Shown: piece by piece, positions 8,455 through 17,700 of the stretch
How positions within the stretch are numbered: position 1 is the stretch's first letter
Layout: the number at the start of each line of letters is the position of its first letter
Source of the DNA: Caldilineaceae bacterium
Lineage (GTDB): Bacteria; Chloroflexota; Anaerolineae; Caldilineales; Caldilineaceae
Assembly (NCBI GenBank): GCA_019637685.1
Contig: JAHBVF010000029.1
Coordinates: 22,762 to 86,761 of the forward strand
Direction of reading: 5' to 3'
DNA: 64,000 bases
Notes under the pieces: generated by a model
Database searches by the model: none
What the model was told of the DNA's origin: nothing
The model's input: the letters and a program-made list of their open reading frames with translations, nothing else
Program-made: the position numbers and the translations under genes

Positions 8455-9179
8455 ACATCCCCTTTCCCGTCGAACCGGCCACCTTTCTGGAACGCCCCAA
8501 CCGGTTTGTGATCCACGCCCGCCTGCACAGCAGCGGAGAGAACGTGCGCGCCCACTGCCCCAATCCGGGGCGTATGCACGAACTGATGATTCCCGGCGCG
8601 CTGGTATATCTGAGCGCGGCCAACGATCCGGCCCGGCGCACGCCCTATTCCCTGCGCTTTGTGGAGCACCCGGCCAACGGCCAGCTAATCAGCCTGAACA
8701 CCCAACTGCCCAACGACCTCTTCGCCGAAGGACTGCGCGATGGCTTCTTTGCACCTTTTAATGGCTACACGAACCACCAGCGGGAGGTGGCGCTTCCAAC
8801 CGGGGCAAAGGGTGTGACCAGCCGCATCGATTTCCGATTGTCCACGGAAGAGGGCCGTATTTGTTGGGTGGAAACCAAATCGGCTACACTCGTACACGAC
8901 GACGGGCGGGCCTGGTTCCCCGACGCCCCCACTCTGCGCGGGCGTCGCCACGTGGAAGAGTTGACCCATCTGGCGTCGACCGGCGTGCGGGCCGCGGTCG
9001 TTTTTATCATCCAGCGCCCAGACGCCATTTCCATTGCCGCCAACCAGACGACCGACCCGGACTTTGCCCGCGCGGTCGTCCGCGCCCAGCGCCAGGGGGT
9101 GGAATTCTATGCCTACACCTGTGGCGTCACCACCAGCCGGGTCTGGCTGGAGCGGGAAGTACCAGTGGTAATCGAATGA
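8451..9179 (+). CDS. sfsA: SfsA-family protein (sugar fermentation stimulation protein homolog)
   Basis: The protein has 242 residues, the normal SfsA length, starting at a GTG that overlaps the preceding stop (GTGA). Diagnostic SfsA blocks are present: FLERPNRFVIHARL, AHCPNPGRMHELMIPGALVY, ISLNTQLPN, a central IDFRLSTEEGRICWVETKSATL resembling the nuclease-like core, and RRHVEEL followed by AAVVFIIQRPDA. SfsA was first linked to maltose metabolism in E. coli. The fold suggests a nucleic-acid-binding or nuclease-like protein, but its true biochemical role is unsettled. No terminator is evident after the gene. Confidence 0.95.
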   Translation: MNIPFPVEPATFLERPNRFVIHARLHSSGENVRAHCPNPGRMHELMIPGALVYLSAANDPARRTPYSLRFVEHPANGQLISLNTQLPNDLFAEGLRDGFFAPFNGYTNHQREVALPTGAKGVTSRIDFRLSTEEGRICWVETKSATLVHDDGRAWFPDAPTLRGRRHVEELTHLASTGVRAAVVFIIQRPDAISIAANQTTDPDFARAVVRAQRQGVEFYAYTCGVTTSRVWLEREVPVVIE

Positions 9180-9364
9180 AGACCCATCCGTGAGTCCACT
9201 GCAAAAAGCTCAGATTCTCCCGCCAAGACGCTGAGACGCTGAGAAATTCAGGAGTGACATCGGTCTTTATCCGCGCACATCTGAGTCCATCCGTGGCTGA
9301 AATACTTTTTGCAGTTGAGTCATCCCTTGAATCCATATTCGCACCCCCCACAGGAGAATCCTCG
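9180..9364. other. Intergenic region with dispersed-repeat debris
   Basis: It contains ACTGCAAAAAG (9199-9209) and its complement CTTTTTGCAGT (9306-9316), a short GACGCTGA duplication, and two ATCCGTG motifs of a type also seen at 49905-49957 and 54530. No gene is visible. Confidence 0.5.
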
Positions 9365-10792
9365 ATGAACTTTTACGACAAGCTGGCCGCGGCCAGCCAG
9401 CGCAACAATTCCCTGCTCTGTGTGGGGCTGGACCCCACAGCACAGAACTTGCCCGACCGCTATCGTTCCAGCGGTGAACTCCCGGACGATCTGTTGCGCT
9501 GGAATCTGGCGGTGATCGAGGCGACTTCTGAGCTGGTCTGCTGTTACAAGCCCAATATTGCCTTTTACGAAGCCCACGGCGCGGCAGGAATGGATGTCCT
9601 GCGCCGGACGATCGCGGCCATTCCCAGCCATATCCCCGTGCTGTTGGACGCCAAACGGGGCGACATCGGCTCCACTGCCGCGGCCTATGCCCAGGCCTGC
9701 TTTCAGGAACTGGGCGCGGATGCCGTCACGCTCAGCCCCTATCTGGGCCGGGACAGCATCGACGCTTTCGCGGCCTACGCAGACAAAGGGTTGTTCGTCC
9801 TCTGCCACACATCCAACCCGGGCGCGGGCGAGTTCCAGAAACTTCCCCAGCCCACAGGTCGGCCTCTGTATGTGGAAGTAGCCGAAACAGCCACTGGCTG
9901 GTCAAAACAGGTGGGGCTGGTGGTGGGGGCCACCTTTGCCCACGTGATGGCCGACATACGCGCGGCCGCGCCCAACGCCTGGTTTTTGGTTCCCGGCGTG
10001 GGCGCGCAGGGGGGCGATCTGGCCGGGTCCCTGGCCGGAGGACTGCGCGCCGACGGGTCGGGCGTACTCCTGGCCGTGAGCCGGGGCGTCACCGGTGCGG
10101 CGGATCACCGGGCAGCCGCGCTTGCCCTGCGCGACGAAATCAACCAGATTCGCCAAAACCTGCCCGCCACCTCTTCCGTCCCTGCCCGCTCCCCATCGCT
10201 GATCGCCGCGCTCCACGAACTCGGCGCGGTCCAATTTGGCAACTTTACTTTGGCCAGCGGCATACAGTCCCCCTTTTACATCGACCTGCGCTTGCTGGTC
10301 AGTCGCCCGGCCCTGCTGGCTCAGGCCGCGGCCGCCTATGGGAGAATTTTGCGCACGCTGCCCCACGACCGTATCGCGGGGATACCCTATGCCGGGTTGC
10401 CCATCGGCGTGGCTGTCTCCCTGGCCACAGGCGCGCCCCTCATCTATCCCCGAAAGGAAGTCAAGCAGTACGGCACGGGCAAAGGTATTGAAGGCACCTG
10501 GCAAGCAGGCGAGCGGGTGGTTGTTATCGAGGACCTAATCACCAGCGCCGGCAGTCTGATTCAGGGGGCAGAGCGCTTGCGAGAGGCCGGGCTGGTGGTG
10601 GAAGATGCGATTGTGCTCATCGACCGGGAGCAGGGCGGCATGGAAAACCTGGCCGCGGCGGGCATTCGGGGCCACGCTGTCTATCGCCTGTCCGACCTGC
10701 TGGGCGAACTGACCGCGGGTGGGCAGATCGACAGCGCAACCGCGCAACGGGTGAAGGCATTCGTCAGCGGTACAGCCCAGGGCAGAGCGTAG
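9365..10792 (+). CDS. pyrF/pyrE: Bifunctional orotidine-5'-phosphate decarboxylase / orotate phosphoribosyltransferase (PyrF-PyrE fusion)
   Basis: The protein has 475 residues; the ATG has AGGAG 9 bp upstream, although the frame stays open to 9254. Residues 1-270 are a type-2 OMP decarboxylase with the catalytic DAKRGDI block (Asp95, Lys97, Asp100). Residues about 280-475 are an orotate phosphoribosyltransferase: HELGAVQFGNFTLASGIQSPFY, YPRKEVKQYGTGKGIEG, and the PRPP-binding VVVIEDLITSAGS (Glu389-Asp390). Together they catalyse the last two steps of UMP synthesis, orotate to OMP to UMP. Domain order is F then E, the reverse of animal UMP synthase. The linker (about 265-280) is S/P/A-rich. 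No other pyr genes are adjacent. Confidence 0.95.
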   Translation: MNFYDKLAAASQRNNSLLCVGLDPTAQNLPDRYRSSGELPDDLLRWNLAVIEATSELVCCYKPNIAFYEAHGAAGMDVLRRTIAAIPSHIPVLLDAKRGDIGSTAAAYAQACFQELGADAVTLSPYLGRDSIDAFAAYADKGLFVLCHTSNPGAGEFQKLPQPTGRPLYVEVAETATGWSKQVGLVVGATFAHVMADIRAAAPNAWFLVPGVGAQGGDLAGSLAGGLRADGSGVLLAVSRGVTGAADHRAAALALRDEINQIRQNLPATSSVPARSPSLIAALHELGAVQFGNFTLASGIQSPFYIDLRLLVSRPALLAQAAAAYGRILRTLPHDRIAGIPYAGLPIGVAVSLATGAPLIYPRKEVKQYGTGKGIEGTWQAGERVVVIEDLITSAGSLIQGAERLREAGLVVEDAIVLIDREQGGMENLAAAGIRGHAVYRLSDLLGELTAGGQIDSATAQRVKAFVSGTAQGRA

Positions 10793-10837
10793 GGCCAAGG
10801 GTCGTTCCCTGCCAGTTTTGGGGCCAATTTTGGCCGT

Positions 10838-10866
10838 TTGACATCCAGAGCAGCGCTTTGTACAAT
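10838..10866 (+). promoter_or_regulatory. Near-consensus sigma-70-type promoter
   Basis: TTGACA (10838-10843), a 17-bp spacer, and TACAAT (10861-10866): five of six -10 positions, all six -35 positions and optimal spacing. It lies about 90 bp before a truncated permease reading frame and probably served an operon whose first genes are gone. Confidence 0.7.
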
Positions 10867-10951
10867 GGCACTGCTTCATGCAATTGTCTCGGCCCCCCAG
10901 ACTCGTCACGCATCCATTCGTTCTACCCTACACCCCTTTTCACAGGAGGAG

Positions 10952-11347
10952 ATGAGCTTCAGCGTCCCCTTTTGCACCTGGCTGATGATGGGCTATCTGC
11001 GCACGCTTTCGGCGGAGATAGAAGAGGCGTCGCTGATCGACGGCTGCACCCGTTTACGCTCCCTCTGGCATATTGTGATTCCCCTCTCCATTCCAGCCAT
11101 CGTGACCGCTTCCATCTTCATCTTTAACAACGTCTGGAACGAATATATTTTCGCGCTGGTTCTGGCCCAGGATGACCAGCACAAAATGATCTCCGTGGGT
11201 CTGGCCAACTTCCAGCGCTCCGACATTTATATGATCGGACCGATGATGGCCGGTTCTCTGCTGGCGATGACCCCTGTCGTCGTCCTCTACATCCTGGCCC
11301 AGCGCCACGTCGTGGGCGGCCTCTCCGCAGGCGCAGTGAAGGGGTAA
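10952..11347 (+). pseudogene. Truncated carbohydrate ABC transporter permease (MalG/UgpE type), C-terminal half only
   Basis: About 131 codons match the C-terminal half of binding-protein-dependent sugar permeases: the EAA loop (EIEEASLIDGCTRLRSLWHIVIPLSIPAI), a transmembrane segment with FNNVWNEYIFAL, and the terminal GGLSAGAVKG. Intact family members have about 270-300 residues and six transmembrane segments; the first three are missing here. The frame is open upstream to 10838, but that part has no permease similarity. An AGGAGG lies only 2 bp before ATG 10952, a poor spacing, consistent with a deletion that joined an operon leader to the middle of a permease gene. If translated, it would not be a working transporter. 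Confidence 0.8.
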
Positions 11348-11445
11348 GGAGACGGTTTGGGCAACAATTTTGGGATCCAGTGGTGCAGGAGAGAGGTGAG
11401 AGCGTCCTGTGGTTTTATCTCCCTCCTGTCCTGCCCTTCGACACC

Positions 11446-11454
11446 AAATTAGCC
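11446..11454. repeat. Left 9-bp target-site duplication of the insertion sequence
   Basis: AAATTAGCC directly precedes the left terminal inverted repeat and recurs at 13123-13131 directly after the right one. Confidence 0.85.
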
Positions 11455-13122
11455 GGGTGTGTTCAAAATGAGTTGGAGACATGGAAATTCACAGATAGAC
11501 TGAAGGCGAGTTCAGAGCAAGCCAACAGATCTATCTAGGGGAAAAACCATGTCATCCAATTCGAGCAACATTGTACAAGATATTCGTCAAGAGTTCGAGT
11601 CGCTAGTGAGCTACGTAGAGAAAGCAAATGATGAGATTGCGGATCGGGTAGAACGCCAGTTATTTGAACGACTGCTAGGGATGGGCCAGCAGTTGATGCA
11701 ACTGTTCTTTGTCATACGTGGGGCGGAATCTCTGCGCACAACGGACACAGACCAGAACGGCAATGAATTGCCCTACTATGGGGAAAGAAAACGGGACTAT
11801 TTCTCCCTATTTGGCAAGGTGTCGTGCGAACGTCCCTATTTCTATCAGGCTGGGATAGGTGGTACGACGCCATTGGATGCACAACTAAGCCTGGGTGCAG
11901 ACTGCTACTCAGATTTAGTACGAGAGATGCTTGAGTATGTGGGAGTCGATGTGCCCTATGAGAAAGCCCAAGGTCTGTTTGCCCATATGTTCGGACAATC
12001 TATCTCCAAGAATACCATTCAGGGCATGGTGACTGAAGATGCCCAGGATGTGGTAGCCTACTATGAACAGAAACCGGCCCCAAAGCCGGAGAAGGAGGGT
12101 CGGATTCTGGTTGTACAGGCTGACGGCAAGGGTGTACCTATGGTACGTGAAACGCCAGCCCCTGCCAAAGTACGCTTGGGCAAAGGCGACAAACGCACAA
12201 AGAAGAAGGAATCCATCGTTACAGCGATTTACACCATCGAACCGAAACCGCGTACCCCGGAAGATGTAGTAGCCAGTATCTTTCACAAAGACGAGCAGTC
12301 GGCCAGTCAGAAAGGAAGAGCCGCTCCTGTCCAACCACAGCACAAGCAAGTGTGGGCTACCTTGGCAGGTAAGGATACGGCTTTACAGCGCCTAGCCGGT
12401 CAGGTTGCCGTCCGAGACGGTACTCACATCGAGCATCGGTTGGCATTGACTGACGGAGCCGAAGCGTTACAGGTGCGCGTCAAGGAGCATTGTCCTGATT
12501 TTACCTTGATTCTGGACTTCATTCACGCCAATGAGTATCTATGGAAGGTGGGCAATTGTTTCTACTCGGAAAAAGACCCCCACCGGGCGGAGTGGGTTGA
12601 AGCACGTACTTTGCAAATTCTCTCAGGCAAAACAGAACAACTCATCGCCGAGTTGCATACCCTGGCCCAAGCACCAGACACCAACAAAACACAGCAAGAA
12701 CAACTCGAAAAAACCGCCAATTACTTTGAGCGCAATCTTGCCTATATGGATTACCGTTCTTATCTGGCTCGAGGGTGGCCCATTGCCTCCGGTGTAATTG
12801 AGGGGGCCTGTCGTCACATCGTCAAAGACCGCCTTGAACTCTCTGGCATGCGTTGGACTCAGGCTGGGGCCGAAAACCTTCTCCGTCTACGGAGTGTCGC
12901 CATCAACGGCGATTGGGACGACTATCATCAGTTTCGAAAATATCAACGACATCAACGTCTCTATCATCTGCCTTTTCCCCAGCAACCCATTGCCGAGGAT
13001 ATTGCCTTGACATCCCTATCTACTAAGCCTACCCAAACATTTCACTTCAACTTTACATCTGCCCAGTCTTCACCTGAACCTTTAGCTGCTTAATCCTGCT
13101 CTAACTCATTTTGAACACACCC
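11455..13122 (+). mobile_element. Complete ISKra4-family insertion sequence
   Basis: The element is 1668 bp with 24-bp terminal inverted repeats, GGGTGTGTTCAAAATGAGTT at 11455 and its complement ending at 13122, with one mismatch in 24. It is flanked by the 9-bp direct repeat AAATTAGCC. One transposase gene fills it. Intact ends, perfect target duplication and an unbroken transposase point to recent insertion. Its base composition (lower GC) differs from its neighbours. Confidence 0.92.
11549..13093 (+). CDS. ISKra4-family transposase
   Basis: The protein has 514 residues, starting at ATG after GGGGAAAA. The N-terminal third has the ISKra4 pattern of helical region then YYGERKRDYFSLFGKVSCERPYF. 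The centre holds a DDE-type core: VVQADGKGVPM with the first Asp, LILDFIHANEYLW with the second acidic residue, and the late IASGVIEGACRHIVKDR with the catalytic Glu in a helix. The C-terminus has WTQAGAENLLRLRS, a hallmark of this family. It catalyses cut-and-paste or copy transposition using the inverted repeats around it. The frame shows no damage. Confidence 0.92.
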   Translation: MSSNSSNIVQDIRQEFESLVSYVEKANDEIADRVERQLFERLLGMGQQLMQLFFVIRGAESLRTTDTDQNGNELPYYGERKRDYFSLFGKVSCERPYFYQAGIGGTTPLDAQLSLGADCYSDLVREMLEYVGVDVPYEKAQGLFAHMFGQSISKNTIQGMVTEDAQDVVAYYEQKPAPKPEKEGRILVVQADGKGVPMVRETPAPAKVRLGKGDKRTKKKESIVTAIYTIEPKPRTPEDVVASIFHKDEQSASQKGRAAPVQPQHKQVWATLAGKDTALQRLAGQVAVRDGTHIEHRLALTDGAEALQVRVKEHCPDFTLILDFIHANEYLWKVGNCFYSEKDPHRAEWVEARTLQILSGKTEQLIAELHTLAQAPDTNKTQQEQLEKTANYFERNLAYMDYRSYLARGWPIASGVIEGACRHIVKDRLELSGMRWTQAGAENLLRLRSVAINGDWDDYHQFRKYQRHQRLYHLPFPQQPIAEDIALTSLSTKPTQTFHFNFTSAQSSPEPLAA

Positions 13123-13131
13123 AAATTAGCC
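13123..13131. repeat. Right 9-bp target-site duplication of the insertion sequence
   Basis: AAATTAGCC is an exact copy of 11446-11454. Removing the element restores a continuous sequence ACACCAAATTAGCCCACGG. Confidence 0.85.
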
Positions 13132-13236
13132 CACGGATGTGCGCGTCAGGACAGAAGCACACACCCGGAAATAGGGTTTTTGGCGATCACCAACAGATCG
13201 CTGCTCCTGTCAGCAAAACTCCAATGGCAGTTCACA

Positions 13237-14583
13237 TTACAACCCGTACTCTTCCTCCAGCCAGACCCGCCAGCCCAACGCAAACTCCCCCACTGGAATA
13301 TCGAAGACCGCAGGGATAAGCGCTTCCCACGAGCAGGTAACGGATGCGCTGCCCAATAGCAAAGGCAGCCGTCCAGGCCCGAAGGTTTCAGCGGCGTAGT
13401 CCAGCAGTGTTGCCAGTACAATTGGCGACAGGCCAGGATCAATGGCAGCCGCTTCCGCCGCGTCCGGCGAGAGCGTACAGACATCTGGCATTTTGTCCAA
13501 ACGCGTTGGCTCGGCAACGCTCCCGGCTACGATGTCATTGGACAGTGGGCAAACCACGCCGACACTTGCACTTTGTACTTCCATCTGCCAACCCTTTAAA
13601 ACTTGGCAAATAGAGGCAATTTCGTTGGCTGCTTCCGTGCCGAGTGAAAAGGCGGCCCGCATCAACGCCACTCGATATTCAGCCAGCGGACCACCCACCT
13701 GCCAGTGCCCCCACAGCCGAAGCCCGTCGCGCATCGGCATGGAAAGCTGCGCCGCGCCAGCGGCAGTCTGGCTGCGCAGGGCCTCGGATATCGTCCAATC
13801 CACCAATACAAATTGGGCCGACTGCACCAGCATTTCTCCATCTGTCAACGGCTCTGGCACAGGCAACAGCAGCGGCGAACGCAGGCGCATCCGCTGCTGG
13901 GTGCGATCGCCGTAGACGGAGTCCAGCCCCACTTCTACCCGGATATTCTCCCCCGTATTGGGCAAGGACAGGCCAAAGGCCCGACGCAATGCGACGTATC
14001 GGTCGTCAAGCACGGACGCGGCCTGCTGCACGGCCAGAGAATCCAAACGGCGGTAGTGAAAGTCAAAGAATTGGCTACTTGCCGTTTGCCCTCGCCCCCA
14101 GAAAGCGGGTATGGGGGGAATCCGCTGCCAGCCGGCAGTGGATTCCTCGTAGAAGCGGCTCTCCCGATAGGCCAGGGGCCGCGCAGCGTCCACCACCCGC
14201 ACGCTAACCATCGCCTGGCTGCCCAAAAACCGACTCTGCGCGACAGTCAATTGCACGGCAGAGAAGGCCGGCCCGGCTTCTATTCCTGATAGTTGGGTTG
14301 TTGAGACAGGCTGTCCACTGGCGGTGGACACAGCCGAATGCTCTATCTCACGGGCAAGAACAACGCCTATCCCAGCCTCGGCAGGGCCAGGCGCGTAAGG
14401 GCCACCTATCCATAGCCAGGCGCAGCCGACCAGCGCAAACACGGCCAGCATCAGCCCACTGCCGGGCACGCGCCTTCGTCGAACCGGGCAGGGAACAACC
14501 GGCGGCCACGCCTGATCGCCCGCGTCGGCCCACCCATCTTCCCCACACAGGACATCCCAGCGCATCTCAATCTTCCGGGCCAT
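13237..14583 (-). CDS. Single-pass membrane-anchored protein of unknown function
   Basis: The protein has 448 residues. The start ATG at 14583 is preceded by GGAGGG at good spacing. A short N-terminal cytoplasmic part with CxxxxGW and a basic PVRRRRVP stretch (about 34-40) precedes one transmembrane helix (about 43-61); the remaining 385 residues should be outside. That part has YRESRFYEESTAGWQRIPP, FFDFHYRRLD and a WALDWTISEAL-like helix region, and ends in AEYRVALMRAAFSL... with a GWRVWLEEEYGL tail. I do not recognise a family; the pattern recalls extracytoplasmic sensor or anti-sigma-like proteins with a peptidase-like fold, but no catalytic motif is visible. It is divergent from the SARP-type regulator, which may be functionally linked. 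Confidence 0.72.
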   Translation of the reverse strand: MARKIEMRWDVLCGEDGWADAGDQAWPPVVPCPVRRRRVPGSGLMLAVFALVGCAWLWIGGPYAPGPAEAGIGVVLAREIEHSAVSTASGQPVSTTQLSGIEAGPAFSAVQLTVAQSRFLGSQAMVSVRVVDAARPLAYRESRFYEESTAGWQRIPPIPAFWGRGQTASSQFFDFHYRRLDSLAVQQAASVLDDRYVALRRAFGLSLPNTGENIRVEVGLDSVYGDRTQQRMRLRSPLLLPVPEPLTDGEMLVQSAQFVLVDWTISEALRSQTAAGAAQLSMPMRDGLRLWGHWQVGGPLAEYRVALMRAAFSLGTEAANEIASICQVLKGWQMEVQSASVGVVCPLSNDIVAGSVAEPTRLDKMPDVCTLSPDAAEAAAIDPGLSPIVLATLLDYAAETFGPGRLPLLLGSASVTCSWEALIPAVFDIPVGEFALGWRVWLEEEYGL

Positions 14584-14706
14584 TTTTCCCTCCGTTTCCC
14601 AACCAAAGCCTCTGTGCTACACTTCAGAATAGGGGCAGCGCGTCGGAGCACGTGGGCCAATCGTTGTGAGAGCGTGTCTGGCGGGCAAAAAACGGTGACA
14701 GCGGCA

Positions 14707-17700
14707 ATGCTAACAATCAAACTGCTCGGCCAATTTGAGATTCGTGCCAACGGCGAACCGCTCGTCCTGCCCACCCGCGCCAGCCAAACCCTGGCCGCGT
14801 GGCTGCTGCTCAAGCCCGGCATCACCCACCGCCGGGAGCACATAGCCGGCACAATCTGGCCCGATTCAACCGAGAAAAACGCCCGGGGCAACCTGCGCCA
14901 CGCCCTGTGGGAACTGCGCCAGGCCATCCCCGATGGCTATGTGCAGGCCGACCAGATGAGCATTACCTGGCATTCGGGTACGGCCTATCAGCTTGACGTG
15001 GACTTGTTGTTGCACAACGGAGAGACAACCGAGAACGCCGATCAGGTGGCCCTGGCCGTAGCGGCCTATGGCGGGGAACTCCTGCCCGGTTTCTACGAGG
15101 ATTGGGTGACGCTGGAACGGGAGCGGCTGCACGCCCGCTTTGAGGAAAAGGCCGCCCGCCTGCTCGAATTACTGCTGGCCCAGGGGCGCTGGTGGGATGC
15201 TCTACACCAGGCCGAACGCTGGATCGCATTTGGTCAGACCCCGGAAGCCGCCTACCGGGCGCTGATGACCGCGCACACCGCTCTCGGCGACACAGCCGCG
15301 GCAAGCAAAGCTTGGCAGCGCTGCGTGGACGCGCTGGAACGCGATCTGGGTGTGCCACCTTCCCCGGAGACCGCAGCGTTGTACGAACGTTATCGCAGTG
15401 GATTCCGGCCTGACAAGATGGATAGCATCTCAGCCGATCCTTCTGTCGCCTTGCCACCCGTTCACCGCGCCACTGCCTCGGCCCTCCCCGCGCAGACTAC
15501 ACCTTTTGTTGGCCGGACACAGGAAGTGGCGGCGCTCAATGAATTGATTGCCGACCCCGCCCACCGGCTGATTACAATCCTGGGGCCGGGTGGCATGGGC
15601 AAAACCCGACTGGCCCTGGCCGCGGCCGCGGCCCAAGCGAACCACTTCCCCGATGGCGTATATTTCGTGCCTTTGGCTGGTGCAGACAATGCGCCAGCGA
15701 TTGTGTCGGCTATTATGACCGCGCTCCACTTTCGCTTTCCCGATGACAGCCGCACCTTGCAGCAGCAGCTTTTGGCCCATCTGGCAGACCGCCGCCTGCT
15801 GCTGCTTTTGGACAACTTCGAGCATCTGTTGGATGGCGCACAGCTGCTCGTCGAACTGCTACAGGCCGCACCCGGCCTACAACTGATAGTCACATCCAGA
15901 GAGCGGCTGCGGCTGCAAGCCGAGACACTTTTCCGCCTGTCGGGAATGGGCTATCCCGTCGGGCCAGGAAATTCAAATCAGCCGACAGAACAATACGAAG
16001 CTGTGGCGTTTTTTGTCCAGTGCGCGCGCCGCTTGCGCCTGCACTTTGACCCGCAGCCGGAGATGGACGCGATTGTCCACATTTGCCGGGCAGTGGGCGG
16101 GATGCCACTGGGTCTTGTGCTGGCCGCGGCCTGGATGGACATACTCTCGCCCGCGGAGATTGCAGCGGAGATCAGCCAGGGACTGGGCGCACTGGCCGCG
16201 GAACTGGCCGATTTAGACGTTCGCCATCGCAGTATAGAAGGGGTTCTTGCCCAGAGCTGGGCACGGCTGGACAGAGCCGATCGTTCGGCATTGATGGCCC
16301 TGTCGGTCTTTGCGGACGACTTTAGCCGGGAGGCAGCCCAGGCCGTGGCCGGCGCGGCCCTGCGCACGCTGGCTGTCCTGGCCGACAGGTCGCTGCTCGT
16401 TCGGAGGGAGGATGGACGCTACAGTCTGCATCAACTGGTACGCCAGTTCGCCGGGGAGAAGCTCGACACCAAAGATGAATACACAGCAGTACGCCAGCGC
16501 CACAGTCGCTGGTTTCTCGGCTTTGTAGCCCAGCGCGAAGCCGCGATCAAAGGGCGAGGACAGGAGATCGCTTTTGCAGAAATTGAGGTCGAGCTACAGA
16601 ACGTCCAGTTGGCCTGGCGTTGGGCAGCAGAAAATCGGGATATAGCGGCCATCAACTCAGCCCTGGAATGCCTGGGCATCTTCTACAACCGGACCCAATA
16701 TCAGAGGGAAGGCCCTATCCCAATGGGGCAGGCAGCTGAGGGGATAGGCACACCGCAGACCGAGGCGGAGCGCGTGCTGCTGCTGCGGATTCAGGGCTGG
16801 CAGGCGATTTTCCTGCATTACGCCGGCCACACCCAGGCATCCAACGCGCTGATGGAACAATGCATCGCCGGCCTGAGCCACCCGGACCTGGCCGTATTGG
16901 ACACCCGCGGGCTGGTCGCGTTTCTCCATCTTCACCGGGGCGGACAGATATTGGGCGATCTTCACCGCTCTCGCACCGCCCGGGAGCAGGCCCAGGCCGT
17001 TGCTCTCTACGAAGAGTTGGAGGATAAGTGGTGGTTGGTTCGGGCACTGCGCGCCGTGGGCAATCGGCAAGTGTTTGACTCTGACTATGCAGCTGCCAGA
17101 GGAAATCTCTCGACAGCCCGGTGCATCGCAGAGGAGATCGGCGACCGCAGCGGGCTGGTAAACGTTCTGGACCGATTGAGCCATCTGGCCGAAGTCACCG
17201 GTCAATTGGAGGAAGCCGAGCATCTGGTCAACAAAGCAATTGTTCTGAATCAGAACGATCTCCCCTTTTATTTGAATCTACACATCCGGCTGGGTTTCAT
17301 ACTCAACTCGGCTGGTCGTTTTCAGGAAGCGGCGATTGAGATGGAAGGGGTGGTCGAGCGCTATCGACAGCTAAATCTTACCCACACTACCGTATTTCCC
17401 CATGTCAGAAATGGCGTGGCCCGGATACAAATCCATCTCGGCCACTATGCACGGGCGCTCGCACTGGCTACCACCAGCCTGGAGGATTGGAAAAGATTCT
17501 TCGGCTGGGAGAATCTTTTCTTTTTGCGTTCCATAGGGCGGGCACGTCTGGGGCTGGGCCAATGGGAGGAGGGACATCGCATCCTCGCCCACATCCACAC
17601 ATCTCAAAATCAAAATGTGCGTACGGCAGCAGCCCAAACAAAGGGGCACGTAGAGGATATGCTCTATGCCGAACTTGGGGTGGGAAAAGCAACAGAAACA

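Noticed and set aside
9254..9364. Upstream extension of the PyrF-PyrE frame
   Set aside because: It crosses repeat-like intergenic DNA and has no family similarity; ATG 9365 has a good ribosome-binding site and starts the conserved NFYDKL.
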